From: Streptomyces sp. DG2A-72
GTDB lineage: Bacteria; Actinomycetota; Actinomycetes; Streptomycetales; Streptomycetaceae
Direction: 5' to 3'
Length of the DNA stretch: 64,000 bases
Assembly: GCF_030499575.1 (NCBI RefSeq)
Contig: NZ_JASTLC010000001.1
Coordinates: 7,154,001 to 7,218,000 of the forward strand
Shown here: in pieces, positions 27,451 through 36,434 of the stretch
Numbering within the stretch: position 1 is the first letter of the stretch
Layout of the letters: each line of letters opens with the position of its first letter
Program-made: the position numbers and the translations under genes
The notes under the pieces: generated by a model
What the model was told of the DNA's origin: nothing
Databases searched by the model: none
What the model saw: the letters and a program-made list of their open reading frames with translations, nothing else

Positions 27451-28083
27451 TTGAGGCACTCCGAGAAGCGGATCGCCCTGCTGGACATGCTGTGGGAGCA
27501 CGAGCAGGCCGCGCGCGAGGCTTGGGTTGTGGACGGTGTGCCCGTACAGGACCAGCAGCGTGTGGAGGCGCTGGTGAGCGAGGGGCTGGTGGAACTGGCG
27601 GACCGAGAGATCCGCGCGGAACTGTCCGCGCGCTTGTCCCGGCCCGTGCGCTGGGCAGCGCGGCTGACCTCCAGCGGCCGTGACGTGCACGCCTACGCGC
27701 ATGCCGGCCCGCCGCAGACCTTCGGTGAGCCCGAACCCGGGCCCGGAGAACAGCTCGTGGAGTTGCGCCCGGCCCAGATGGACGCGGTACGGGTCTTCGT
27801 CCGTCTCGCCCGTGACCTGGCCACGGGGCCGGCCGAGGGGCTCGCCGAGCGAGTGCGCACCGCGCCGTTCAGCCGCACCGACAACCGCTGGCGGCTGTGC
27901 CTGACCCAGGAGCAGATCACCTCGGTCGCCTACGCGCTCTACCTGCACCGGCTGAGCAACTCGGAGGCCGAGGCCAACTGCTTTGCCCGCGACTACGGCG
28001 TCGTCTACCGGCCCTCCCCGACGACCGGAACTCCGGTCCCGGTCACCCTGGGCCAGCGCACCAGCAGCGTGGGCCGGGGGTGA
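27451..28083 (+). CDS. Hypothetical protein with N-terminal wHTH-like part (DUF6417-like?)
   Basis: A TTG at 27451 preceded by GGGGGA 4-9 bases upstream is the most likely start, giving 210 residues. The N-terminus (EKRIALLDMLWEHEQAAREA, RVEALVSEGLVELADREIRAELSARLSRPVRWAARLTSSGRDVHAYA) resembles a winged-helix fold. The C-terminus (LRPAQMDAVRVFVRLARDL, RWRLCLTQEQITSVAYALYLHRLSN) has the look of a Streptomyces-restricted family, perhaps DUF6417. That name is from memory and uncertain. It may bind DNA. Confidence 0.6.
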   Translation: MRHSEKRIALLDMLWEHEQAAREAWVVDGVPVQDQQRVEALVSEGLVELADREIRAELSARLSRPVRWAARLTSSGRDVHAYAHAGPPQTFGEPEPGPGEQLVELRPAQMDAVRVFVRLARDLATGPAEGLAERVRTAPFSRTDNRWRLCLTQEQITSVAYALYLHRLSNSEAEANCFARDYGVVYRPSPTTGTPVPVTLGQRTSSVGRG

Positions 28084-28549
28084 GCGCTTCGACCCCACGA
28101 TGTCCGGCCCGTCTCCGGTCACCGCCTGTACGGCTAGGCTCGACTCTCCATCGGGTTGGCGCGTCCGGCGCCGCCGGATGCCGGCGACGAGCCGTCCAGC
28201 TGTGTGCGGTATCCGGCAGCGGGATCAGAGGCGAAGCTCGTAGACGAGTGTGGAGTGCGAGCCAGGGATGATCAGGTCAGCGGTCTCCACGGGCCGAACG
28301 GTTTGGGCGTTCGCGTCACCATGGCTACCGCCGCCTGCGAACCTAGCCCGCGTATGGCCGGGGTGACAGCTCGATCGGTCTTCTGCCGGGGCCGGGAGGT
28401 CGGAGGTGTCGGAGGGCATGGTGCTGGGCACGGTTGTGGCCATGAAGCACAGCGCGGGCGCGCGTTCACGCGGTAGCTTCGACCGGTCGGCGAACCCGCA
28501 GAGCCCCGCGCCTCGTTGACCTTTCCGCCGACCTGCTTGGAGTCACCGC
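28084..28549. other. Intergenic region, no firm gene
   Basis: A minus-strand frame at 28225-28443 (72 codons, ending IIPGSHSTLVYELRL) is possible but has no ribosome site. Otherwise these 466 bases hold nothing I can name. The ribosome site GGAG of the next gene is at its right end. Confidence 0.35.
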
Positions 28550-29380
28550 ATGACGGGTGTCCTGCCTTCACGGACGCTGCCGGACGAGATGGCCTACCTG
28601 CTGCCCACCACGGCGCCGGACGTGTGGCGGGCCGCCGTGGCACGCGCCGCCCAGCTTCTTGCACCCACCTGGGATGAGCGCCCCGGCAACATCGGGGCAC
28701 TCTCCTTCATTCTGCTCACGCTGTCGGTCGAGCGTGAGCTGCCCCCGCAGTCCATCCCCCTGGCCGCCACGGTGGAGAACCTGCGTGCCCAGCGCGGGGA
28801 ACCGGAGGAGCTGAGCCGGCGGATCGAGGCGGCGGGAGTGACCGCCGGCGTCCTGGGCGCGGGTGACAGTCCCGGCCCGCTGGACACCCTGTGGAGGGAC
28901 CTGAGCACCTGGCTGGAGGCGCCGGGCGAGCCGATGGGCGACGTACCGGGACACCCCCCGGTGCTGTGGGCGGCCGTGCGCGGGCTGCGCGACGTGATCA
29001 GCCCCCTGGACGAAGCCGTCATCCGGCAGACGCCGGTGCCGCTGCCCTCGCTCGGAGCCCTGACCATCCTCGTCGGGCGCTACGTCCAGATCGTCACTGC
29101 CAGTGCCATCCGACCGGTCAAATGCGATACCTGTGCCGGGTGCGAGGGCGGGGTGCTGCGGGTGGACGGCCCCGCGGTCACTTTCGTGTGCGCCGAGGGA
29201 CACACCACGGCCCATCATCAGCTGGAGGTCCGGCGCGTACGCAACGCCCTCGCGTACGCCGGAGTGCCCATCGGCGCTGCGGTGGCCGTCGAGGGCAACC
29301 TTCCCGTCACCAGCAGCGCCTACTGCGAACGGTCCGACCCGCGCCGCCTGTCTCGCTTTACCGCTGGCATGCTGGCGTGA
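28550..29380 (+). CDS. Hypothetical protein with C-terminal zinc ribbon
   Basis: ATG 28550 follows GGAG with 7-base spacing. The 276-residue product is helical in its first 180 residues (WRAAVARAAQLLAPTWDERPGNIGALSFILLTLSVE), then has CDTCAGC, about 20 residues, CAEGHTTAHHQLEVRRVRNAL, a zinc ribbon similar in style to the other ribbon proteins of this window. The family is not recognised. It is convergent with the small minus-strand gene at 29512. Confidence 0.6.
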   Translation: MTGVLPSRTLPDEMAYLLPTTAPDVWRAAVARAAQLLAPTWDERPGNIGALSFILLTLSVERELPPQSIPLAATVENLRAQRGEPEELSRRIEAAGVTAGVLGAGDSPGPLDTLWRDLSTWLEAPGEPMGDVPGHPPVLWAAVRGLRDVISPLDEAVIRQTPVPLPSLGALTILVGRYVQIVTASAIRPVKCDTCAGCEGGVLRVDGPAVTFVCAEGHTTAHHQLEVRRVRNALAYAGVPIGAAVAVEGNLPVTSSAYCERSDPRRLSRFTAGMLA

Positions 29381-29511
29381 CACACCGGGTGACGATCACG
29401 GGCGCCGGCGTCACCGTGCGGACGCCCCTGAGCTGAGTGCCCGTCCGGCGCAACAGCGCCGCCGGGCGCCGGGCCGCCGCCCGGTATCGCGCCCGAGGAG
29501 GCACACTGTGG

Positions 29512-29868
29512 TCAGGAGCGGGCGGTCGCGGGCGGTGGCGGCAGCTCGTCCGGGGCAGGCAGGTGGGTCCGCTGCAGCGATGCCACCCATGCGGGAAGGT
29601 CTTTCGAGCCCAGCGTGTACAGCGTCTGCTCGCGGCGCGGCTCGATGACCTGGCCGGACTCGTCCGCGTGTACGGTCGGGGCGTGAGCGGCGTAGGTCCA
29701 CCATTGCGCAGGGAGCCGTGTGCCGTAGAGCGTTTGCTCGGCGGCGTAGCGGTATTCGATGGTGAGCCGCTCCACGCGCAGCAGCTGGTCGTCCGGGGCG
29801 GTGCACTCGGACAGGATGTTGGCCGGACGCCAGCGGGTGTAGGGGTGATGGCCGATGGTGAAGCGCAC
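29512..29868 (-). CDS. Small hypothetical protein (118 aa)
   Basis: From GTG 29868 the frame reads VRFTIGHHPYTRWRPANILSEC, LRVERLTIEYRYAAEQTLYGTRLP, then HADESGQVIEPRREQTLYTLGSKDLPAWV. The beta-strand-like content and codon usage look genuine, unlike the opposite frames. No ribosome site is obvious, so the start is uncertain. The function is unknown. It is divergent from the Nudix gene at 30031. Confidence 0.5.
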   Translation of the reverse strand: MRFTIGHHPYTRWRPANILSECTAPDDQLLRVERLTIEYRYAAEQTLYGTRLPAQWWTYAAHAPTVHADESGQVIEPRREQTLYTLGSKDLPAWVASLQRTHLPAPDELPPPPATARS

Positions 29869-30030
29869 CGAGCACGTCGACCTGACAGCTGGACGGGCCG
29901 CGCACGCCCTGCCGGGGCTGGCCGCCGCGGCCTGACCCGGAGCGAGAAGGGGGAGGTCGTCGTCGGGATCCGGGTGAACCTGCGGCAAAGCCCGCCCGGC
30001 GCCGGCCTCCCGGCCGTAATACTGGCCGCC

Positions 30031-30573
30031 ATGACGAGTGCCCCCGACGCCGCCCCCGCCCCGTTTTCCCGCATCAAGATCCGCACCGGTGCGCTGGTGT
30101 TCTGTGGCGACGACGTCGCCCTGATCCGCCGCAACCGCCCCGACTCGATCCACTACACCCCGCCTGGCGGCAACGTCGAGCATGGCGAGGACCTGCTCGA
30201 TGCGCTGCGGCGCGAACTGGCCGAAGAACTCGACCTCGACCCTGACCGGGCCAGAGGGCCGGAACTGCTGTGGGTGGTCGACCAGATGGTCTCCCGCCCC
30301 GGGCCCACCCCGCCGCCCCGCAAGCTGCACCTGATCTATCGCCTGCACATCACCAAGGCCGTCCGCGCACGCCTGGCCGCCGAGGAGCACGACGAGCTGC
30401 CCGACGGCTCCCACGAGGTCGGCATCATCGAATGGGTCGACTACCGCAAGACCGCCGAGCTGCCGATCTTCCCGCCGATCGGCCCGGCCCTGGCCGCGCT
30501 GTCCTCCCCGCACGCCACGGTCTCCGGCGCCGCATTGCCGGCCGTCACTGACGACAATTACGTCTGGGTCTGA
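30031..30573 (+). CDS. Nudix hydrolase
   Basis: The 180-residue protein starts at ATG 30031, with a TAATAC -10-like hexamer about 8 bases before it, so it is probably leaderless. The Nudix box is GGNVEHGEDLLDALRRELAE plus ELDL: Glu53, R61-E62 and E65-E66 are intact, while the usual Gly of the final xGU is Asp. The start (IRTGALVFCGDDVALIRRNRPDSIHYTPPGG) and the end (VGIIEWVDYRKTAELPIFPP) resemble MutT-like NTP or nucleotide-sugar pyrophosphohydrolases. Mg2+-dependent phosphate-ester cleavage is expected and the substrate is unknown. Confidence 0.85.
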   Translation: MTSAPDAAPAPFSRIKIRTGALVFCGDDVALIRRNRPDSIHYTPPGGNVEHGEDLLDALRRELAEELDLDPDRARGPELLWVVDQMVSRPGPTPPPRKLHLIYRLHITKAVRARLAAEEHDELPDGSHEVGIIEWVDYRKTAELPIFPPIGPALAALSSPHATVSGAALPAVTDDNYVWV

Positions 30574-30826
30574 CACCCCGAGCAAACACACAGGTCGGAC
30601 CGAACCCGCCCTCGCATCCATCCCTGGCGGGCGGCGGCGCCCCCAGCGCTGCGCACGGATGACTGCGGAACTGGGTTACGGCAACGGTGCGTTGAGCTGA
30701 CGATGGCAGACGGCAGCCGTAGTGACGAGCCGGTTCACCGATGCTTCCGGCGTCGATTTCCGCCTGTGGTGGCCGTGTGCATCGCGTCGGTTGCCCAGTG
30801 ACAACGAGGTTGGACTACCCGTCTCG

Positions 30827-31300
30827 TCAGCTCGTGGGGGCCGCTGGCCTCAGCAACCCCTTGCGGTACAGGGAGAGAGTCGTGTGCTCGACTTCGGAAC
30901 GGGCCTGTGTGCGGTGGACCTTCAGGCTTCGGGAAGTGGCCGTGATGGCACTTTCGAGCGTTCCGTCATCCGTGACCGAGCGGAAGACCGCCAGGCACTC
31001 CTGGTTGTAGGCCAGGCTGTAGCCGCCCGTCCGTGTGTCCTTCACCGCCAGGAGCCCCTCGTTGTCGAACCACTCCGCATACGGCGACACGGCAAGGCGC
31101 TGTCCCGGTCGTGGCCCGGACAGGTGATCGACATGGTGCTCCGGGGTCGCAGCGTGCCAGTCGAGCAGTGCCTCGACAGCGGCCTCGTGCAGATCCTCGT
31201 CCACGACCTGGGTCCAGGTGCAGTCCTGGCATCGGACGGCGTACTGGAAGCCCTCTACGCGCACGGACTGGTCGTAGAACGCCCGGTGAGTTTCGACCAT
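30827..31300 (-). CDS. Hypothetical protein with CxxC (157 aa)
   Basis: The product opens MVETHRAFYDQSVRVEGFQYAVRCQDCTWTQ, with one CxxC that could be half of a zinc site, followed by LDWHAATPEHHVDH with four His. A C-terminal beta-rich part contains TGGYSLAYNQECLAVFRSV. The family is not recognised. The strong amino-acid bias against the opposite frame makes it a likely gene. Confidence 0.55.
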   Translation of the reverse strand: MVETHRAFYDQSVRVEGFQYAVRCQDCTWTQVVDEDLHEAAVEALLDWHAATPEHHVDHLSGPRPGQRLAVSPYAEWFDNEGLLAVKDTRTGGYSLAYNQECLAVFRSVTDDGTLESAITATSRSLKVHRTQARSEVEHTTLSLYRKGLLRPAAPTS

Positions 31301-31500
31301 GTCCCGACGCTAGCTGTCAGCGGTCCGAATCCGATGGCAGATGGTCCAACTTCGCTGTTACCGGGCATCGGTCATGCAGACCTTGAACGAGATCCAGCTG
31401 GGCGACACCCGGACGTAGGCCGTGAGGGTCCCGTCAACTCCCCTCTAGGCTGGGTACTTTGGTGGGTCTATTCAGCGGAAGCCCAAGGCGGTGAGGGGAC

Positions 31501-31788
31501 GTGGCGGCAGACTCGACCGGGGTCGGCCCTCAGTCAGGAGATGGCGGCCGGAGCCATGGAGAACCCGACAGCCGGGCGCAGGGGGCGCCGCGTTCCAGCG
31601 CGTCCCAAGACAGCGACGGGCTGGCCACTCCATCGCGTAGTGGCCGCGTTCGGGCGCGCACCTCGGGTAACGCCGCTGCCGCGCGTAGCGACAGGGCAAC
31701 CAGGCCGACGCGTCCAGGAAGCCAGGACGGCGGCGACGCTCCCCAGCCTGCCGACGATGCATCCTCGTACCGCAGCAAGAAATTCTAG
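31501..31788 (+). CDS. Possible small disordered protein (95 aa)
   Basis: GTG 31501 has a good AGGGG 3-7 bases upstream. The product is low-complexity (Ser, Gly, Arg, Asp) and ends ADDASSYRSKKF, so coding is plausible but not proven. Confidence 0.35.
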   Translation: MAADSTGVGPQSGDGGRSHGEPDSRAQGAPRSSASQDSDGLATPSRSGRVRARTSGNAAAARSDRATRPTRPGSQDGGDAPQPADDASSYRSKKF

Positions 31789-31809
31789 GGCACGCTCGTC
31801 GTCGCCCCG

Positions 31810-32138
31810 GTGATCGCGACCGCGCTCTCCGCTTGGGTTACCGGCCTGGGGCCGGCTATATGGAGATTATTTACGGAAGACACACCGGGCCCCATCTCCG
31901 ATGACGACTATCATCATCCCGCTTACCCCGGTGCGCCCTGCCTGTCTCAGCATCTCGCGCTGGTACGGGAGTTGCTGACGACCAGCCCGTGGAACGGGCC
32001 GAGCAGGCCGAGGCACTGCTGCGGCACGATCAGGAACACCGCGAGCCGAGCACGGCACCGCACCACGGAGCCGAACGGCCAGATGCCCGCGCATACGTGC
32101 GCGAGCAGTACGCCCTGTGGACGGCTACGAGCAGCTGA
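31810..32138 (+). pseudogene. Frameshifted small hypothetical gene
   Basis: From GTG 31810 the frame reads through GLGPAIWRLFTED to CLSQHLALVRELLTTS (about 31980) with normal composition. The protein-like continuation, however, is in the -1 frame: DDQPVERAEQAEALLRHDQEHR to YVREQYALWTATSS, stop at 32136-32138. Joining them gives a plausible helical protein of about 109 residues, so one indel near 31980 seems to have broken it. A sequencing error would explain it equally well. Confidence 0.4.
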
Positions 32139-32183
32139 CCGTCTGCGGCATCCCGACTGCCGCCAACACACTGGAGGAACTCG

Positions 32184-32780
32184 ATGACCGCCCAGCCGCC
32201 GCCCTTCGGCGACGACCTCTTCGCCGGATGCCACTGGTGGGCGACCGCCCTCACTGACTGGCACCGCACCGCACGGCCCGAGGTGTGGCGGCGCGACCAA
32301 CCCGCGCCGAACACGGAACCGACCGCGCAGCAGTACGGTGCCGTGACCGCCCTGATTGCCGTCGCGCTGTACGCCACGGCCCGCGAAGGCGGGCTTGACT
32401 CCCTCGACGGTGAGGCTCTGGCCGCGGTGCCACTGGAACCGGTCTATCAGCGTCTCGACGAGGGCGCGCTCGACAGCGTCCAACGCCTGGTGAAGGACGT
32501 CGGCCTCCCCGCTGACCACGCCTCGACCGATGCGCTCGCCGCACTGCACACGATGCTCGACACCGGGACGGGCGCCGGCATGGAGGGGCTGTTGCTGCGC
32601 TACTGGGTGATCCGCCTCGCCTATGAGGTGGTCCTCGGGAACGTCAGCGCCGGTCCCACACCCCGTGGAGTCGATGCGGGCGAGTTGGTCACCATGCTCC
32701 ATAACGGCCGATGGACCCTGCGGCTCGGCGACCGCATGCCCTACCTGCTGACACACCGCGCGACCAACGGTGAGTCCTGA
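32184..32780 (+). CDS. Hypothetical protein (198 aa)
   Basis: ATG 32184 has a strong GGAGG 7 bases upstream. The soluble product has WWATALTDWHR near the start, a helical core (YGAVTALIAVALYATAREGGLD, LVKDVGLPADHASTDALAALHTMLD) and RYWVIRLAYEVVLGNVSAG near the end. The family is not recognised. It follows the broken gene at 31810-32138 and could once have been in an operon with it. Confidence 0.6.
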   Translation: MTAQPPPFGDDLFAGCHWWATALTDWHRTARPEVWRRDQPAPNTEPTAQQYGAVTALIAVALYATAREGGLDSLDGEALAAVPLEPVYQRLDEGALDSVQRLVKDVGLPADHASTDALAALHTMLDTGTGAGMEGLLLRYWVIRLAYEVVLGNVSAGPTPRGVDAGELVTMLHNGRWTLRLGDRMPYLLTHRATNGES

Positions 32781-32814
32781 CCCCGGGGGAACCAGCCGGG
32801 ACGGCGCACTACCG

Positions 32815-33185
32815 CGCCCGCTTCGTTGGGGGTGTTCCTCGACTGCGGCCCTGGTCAGGCCGTCCGCATCGTTCCAGGCAACGACGAGGGCGGAAGGCCC
32901 GATGCCAGATCAACTGCCGCGTCGCCCCCTCGGCAACCCCCGCACGGACCTCTTGGCCTCGCTCCCAGTAGCGGCGTCCCTCAGGGGTGGCGAGGACCGA
33001 CTCGGCCGCCTCCCGCAGGTGCACCGGCGTCAGCCCGCCGGTGCTTCACCGCCTCCACCCGCAGATCGTCACGCCTACGGGCACGCCGCTGAAACACCGC
33101 AACGACCACGAGCACGATGACCGCGACGTTCAACGCGAGACTCAAGCTGAGCACAGTGATCGCGTTTCCCCCAAGGGCCGTTCGG
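32815..33185 (-). pseudogene. DUF6082-like remnant with frameshifts
   Basis: Three frames in order give a recognisable but broken protein. These are a membrane helix with basic stop-transfer (LSLALNVAVIVLVVVAVFQRRARRR), then LREAAESVLATPEGRRYWERGQE, then AWNDADGLTRAAVEEHPQRSGRG. The middle motif matches the DUF6082-type gene at 46289 (VRSAAESLLTSPEGRAFWKRV). At least two frameshifts and a missing central helix make it a pseudogene. Confidence 0.5.
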
Positions 33186-33256
33186 TTCCTGCTGCCTGAT
33201 CGTGCAGGTCGATCGAGACGGTGGCAAGACTGCGCAGAGCTTCGTTCTGGCCGCAG

Positions 33257-34252
33257 TCAGCTGCTGGCGGCGGCACTGTGCCCGAGAGCGGCCGTCAGTA
33301 CCGGCTGCCATCGTTCGTCCCCGCTCGGCGCCGACGGCAGGATGATCGTGCGCATTCCCAACGCCTCACCACCACGGTCGGCTTCGGGATTGTCGCCCAC
33401 CATCAGCGTGTGGTGCGGCTGCACCCCCAGCCGCTTGCACGCCGTATGGAAAATAACCGGGCTTGGCTTCCTTGCGGCAACGTCGTAGGACATTACGCAG
33501 TCGGAGACCCATCGCAGCAGGTCATGCTGACGCAAGATGGGCCGGAGGTCCCAGCCGATGTTGCTGACCACCCCGATACGGATTCCGGCCCTGCACAGTC
33601 TCCCTATCGCGCGGCGCACAGCCGGGTCAATGCGCCATCCCTCGGCGCTCATCGTCCTGCGGTACAGCGCCCCGGCGGCATCCGGCCAGGGCAGCCCGGC
33701 CTCGTCCAGGAGACGGTGATAGACGTCCCGGTGGGCCTTGGGGTCCAGTTGCTGCCGCCACCACGCCGCAAGGCTGTGCGGGGACAGATCCGTCGGCCGG
33801 CGACCGCCCGGTAGACCCGCCGCCTGCGCCTGCCGCGCCCAGGCGCGGCGATCTTGCACCGGGACCGGGATGCCCGCCTCGTCCAGGGCGCCCGAGAGCC
33901 ATTCCTCAACGCTTTCCAGGTGTGCCATCGTTCCTGCCCAGTCCAGCAATACGGCCTCAACAGGGCCCGGCCGCGCAGGGGCGAAGGCCGGTTCTGCCGT
34001 GATCTCGCGGGCCGCCAGCGCGTGGACGTACGCGTAGCGCGCGGTCACCTGGGCCACATCGGTCTGGGTCGGCGAACACCGGAGTAGCGCCATATCCGCC
34101 TCAGCGTCCTGCTGTTCGGCGGCAAGGCGCTGCATGGCGGCACCATCGACTTCATTCTCACGGAACAGGTGGTGCAGGCGGACGTGTCCTGCGCCTGAAC
34201 GCGCGCGGTCAATGAGGATCATCGCCTCAGCTATCTCATGTTTCTCGGGCAC
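33257..34252 (-). CDS. HAD hydrolase with DWAGT motif
   Basis: GTG 34252 has AGGGGGA 4-10 bases upstream; the product has 331 residues. The first 95 are a helical extension. The HAD domain follows: motif I LLDWAGTMA (nucleophile D104), motif II VVSNIGW, motif III Lys in ARKPSPVIF, motif IV MVGDNPEAD. The second Asp of the normal DxDxT is replaced by Ala-Gly, as in phosphonoacetaldehyde hydrolases (DWAGT). A helical cap lies between motifs I and II. Phosphatase activity on a small phosphorylated or phosphonate substrate is likely, and the extension is not typical. The next gene upstream is a remnant 2H phosphoesterase. Confidence 0.75.
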   Translation of the reverse strand: MPEKHEIAEAMILIDRARSGAGHVRLHHLFRENEVDGAAMQRLAAEQQDAEADMALLRCSPTQTDVAQVTARYAYVHALAAREITAEPAFAPARPGPVEAVLLDWAGTMAHLESVEEWLSGALDEAGIPVPVQDRRAWARQAQAAGLPGGRRPTDLSPHSLAAWWRQQLDPKAHRDVYHRLLDEAGLPWPDAAGALYRRTMSAEGWRIDPAVRRAIGRLCRAGIRIGVVSNIGWDLRPILRQHDLLRWVSDCVMSYDVAARKPSPVIFHTACKRLGVQPHHTLMVGDNPEADRGGEALGMRTIILPSAPSGDERWQPVLTAALGHSAAASS

Positions 34253-34259
34253 GCGTCCC

Positions 34260-34535
34260 CCTGGCGTCTGAACGACTGGTCGGCCCTGCCTCAGAGGGAG
34301 GAACCCGGTGCAATGGCACCGAGGTGCTCCATGTGATCGTTTTCTCGCTGCTGTCGGGCGTGAGGTCCTCAAGGCCGAAGGCCGAGATGGGCAGCGGTGC
34401 GTGCCTTGGCCCCACCCGACGCAGTAGCCGCTGTACCTGATCGGAGTCGGCCCCACCTTGGGCATAAGCGATCGTGACGTGCGGGACAAAGGGCTGGTCG
34501 TGTCCCTCGCCGACCGTTCCGGTGCTCACCGGACG
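34260..34535 (-). pseudogene. 2H phosphoesterase C-terminal remnant
   Basis: The frame reads [25 protein letters not shown], with an HVT that matches the second HxT/S of 2H phosphoesterases, and ends with EKTITWSTSVPLHRVPP. The neighbouring intact gene ends [16 protein letters not shown]. Only the C-terminal lobe survives, so this is probably the rest of a tandem duplicate. Confidence 0.5.
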
Positions 34536-35170
34536 CCACCCAACGGGATCTCCGCCAGGGTCTTCCAGGTGATGGTCTTCTCGGTGTCGTTGGCGACGAC
34601 GTCGACCAGGGCAATGGTGTCGACGTGGAGCGATGCGTGGCTGGGGCGGACTCGGCGTACGCGTCGGTGCAGTTGGCGGTAGTGCTCCGCGTCCACCTCG
34701 GCTGTGGCGTACGACTCCGTCAGGTGCAATACTCCGGTGTCGTACGACGTGGCTTCGGTGCCGAGCACGACCTCGAAGGCCCGCGTGGCGGCGGTCCGCA
34801 GCTGGTTCAGCGGCTCGTCGGGCCCGAGGTCGAAAATGATGCCCGTGCCGTAGACCAGCGGGCTGCCTACAGTGATGGTGAAGGGCGCGAAGCTCTCCAT
34901 CTGCCGGGTCAGTTCGGCGGCCAGAGCGCGCTGTTCGGCCTCCGTGACCTCGGCGGCGGGCTTGGCGCTCAGCTGATACAGCGTGATGTGGAACCACTCG
35001 TCCCCGACGTGCGTGAGCGGATCGTCCTTGGTCGCGGTGCGGATGCCACTCACAAGGTCGGCGAGCTCCGGGTTGGCGCCGAGATCCACGGGGACATAGG
35101 CGTGGACGAGGGACGGCGCCGTTCCTGCCTCCCATGCACCCGTGCCCTGCTGAAACGTGAACGGCTTCAT
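34526..35170 (-). CDS. 2H phosphoesterase / 2'-5' RNA ligase-like protein
   Basis: The 214-residue protein has the two 2H motifs: HIT (61-63, in [10 protein letters not shown]) and HAS in [14 protein letters not shown] about 120 residues later. They face each other to hydrolyse 2',3'-cyclic or 2'-5' phosphodiesters. The spacing and the closing [13 protein letters not shown] strand fit the LigT-like superfamily. The RNA or nucleotide substrate is unknown. A second member is at 43929 and a remnant lies directly downstream. Confidence 0.75.
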   Translation of the reverse strand: MKPFTFQQGTGAWEAGTAPSLVHAYVPVDLGANPELADLVSGIRTATKDDPLTHVGDEWFHITLYQLSAKPAAEVTEAEQRALAAELTRQMESFAPFTITVGSPLVYGTGIIFDLGPDEPLNQLRTAATRAFEVVLGTEATSYDTGVLHLTESYATAEVDAEHYRQLHRRVRRVRPSHASLHVDTIALVDVVANDTEKTITWKTLAEIPLGGVR

Positions 35171-35232
35171 GAGTAATCAACCTACCGCCCCGATCACCAA
35201 AGGCGGGCTGCCTAGGGGAAGTTGACCACGGA

Positions 35233-35340
35233 TCACTGCGGCTGATTATGCGGCAGCCACAGCACGTGCGGCTTGATCCGGTCTTCGTCCGGCCCGTCCG
35301 CTGCCGTCCACAGCCGCTCCTTGTTCAGGAACCGCCTCAC
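35233..35340 (-). CDS. 35-aa protein coupled to the EEP gene
   Basis: GTG 35340 overlaps the stop of the EEP-family gene (GTGA, 35340-35337). The product reads VRRFLNKERLWTAADG, then DRIKPHVLWLPHNQPQ. The overlap and its non-random composition (Trp, Asn, Lys) argue for a real gene. The function is unknown. Confidence 0.5.
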   Translation of the reverse strand: MRRFLNKERLWTAADGPDEDRIKPHVLWLPHNQPQ

Positions 35341-36320
35341 CGGCCACCCGCCTCAACCGCAATTTTCACCGGGTCGACGGTGATCCAGGGAATGAGGTGA
35401 TCCGACCCTGCCAACGCCGCCTTGCTGCCCTGTACCCCGTACTCCTGCAGCGCGGGGACGACGGGGCGGGAGGCGAGGATCAGGTCGATGCGGCGCATGC
35501 CCCAGGGGTCGGGGTCGCCCTGGCCGTCTGGCCAGTGGCCGACCGTGGGGTGCCAAGGCACGCCCAGGTGGGCGGCGGCGTCGACCATGTAACCGTCGCG
35601 CAGCAGGTTCTTGGTCTGCTCTCTGTCCGCCAGTTGTCTGCGGAAGCGCTTGCCGATTCGGTTGGGTTGGACCTGGTATTCGAGATCGTCGTGACGCTGT
35701 TTCAGGTACGGCTCGGCGTCGTAGTACTTTCGGCGCCACTGCCACCATCGACGTGGCCTTAGGGCCGCGGACAGGGCGTTGAAGTCGCCGATGACGAGGG
35801 CGGGCTTCACGCCTCCCGTACGACGCAGCAGGCCCTTGATACGCAGGGCCTCCTCCGCGCGCCAGTTCGGGCGGAACGGGTCCCCCTGGTAGGAGACCAA
35901 GGTAAGGGGTTCGGCGGCGCCGATGTCGAAGGCGAGGGTGGTCAGCCCGTGCCAGAAGTCGGGTGCGCCCAGGGGCCGGTAGCTGCCGGATACGTGGCCG
36001 ACGGAGTCGGGGTTCCACAGCACGGCCGTGTACCAGGCGCGGTGGGAGTTGGCAGCCATGGCCACTCCCTGCGGACGCCCAGGGGTGGCGGGGACGGCGG
36101 CGCTCAGGCCGCAGTCCTCGGCGAATGCCGCGATCGTCAGGGCGGCGACGGCGTCCCACTGCGCGGGCGGCGTGGCAGCTTCGTCGACCACGACCTCCTG
36201 GAGGCCGAGCAGGTCGGGACCGAATTCCTGAACGGCCTTGACACGGGTGCACCAGGCGGTACTGCCGCGGGCGTCGAGCTTGAGCTTATAGGCGTTGTAG
36301 TTGCCGATAAGTATGGCCAT
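35337..36320 (-). CDS. Endonuclease/exonuclease/phosphatase (EEP) family protein
   Basis: The 327-residue protein carries the EEP active-site series. IGNYNAY holds the catalytic Asn near the N-terminus, LGLQEV the metal-binding Glu, VIGDFNAL the Asp/Asn pair, RRIDLILAS the Asp, and GSDHLIP the closing Asp-His. Such Mg2+-dependent enzymes cleave nucleic acids, phosphoinositides or nucleotides. There is no signal peptide, so it acts in the cytosol. It is coupled to the 35-residue protein downstream. It may belong with the Nudix, HAD and 2H genes nearby. Confidence 0.8.
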   Translation of the reverse strand: MAILIGNYNAYKLKLDARGSTAWCTRVKAVQEFGPDLLGLQEVVVDEAATPPAQWDAVAALTIAAFAEDCGLSAAVPATPGRPQGVAMAANSHRAWYTAVLWNPDSVGHVSGSYRPLGAPDFWHGLTTLAFDIGAAEPLTLVSYQGDPFRPNWRAEEALRIKGLLRRTGGVKPALVIGDFNALSAALRPRRWWQWRRKYYDAEPYLKQRHDDLEYQVQPNRIGKRFRRQLADREQTKNLLRDGYMVDAAAHLGVPWHPTVGHWPDGQGDPDPWGMRRIDLILASRPVVPALQEYGVQGSKAALAGSDHLIPWITVDPVKIAVEAGGR

Positions 36321-36434
36321 GCGTTGTCTCCGTCCGATCGGGGCGGCACGGTCACCGAGAGGCGCCCCGGCATGGGGCCGGTGAATGGTGTGACGCGGGC
36401 GGGCGGTCGGTACGGAGGGCAGTCGGTTTTGGCC

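Noticed and set aside
28225..28443. 72-codon minus-strand frame in the 28-kb gap
   Set aside because: No ribosome site, and its composition is not clearly protein-like; kept only as a possibility in the intergenic note.
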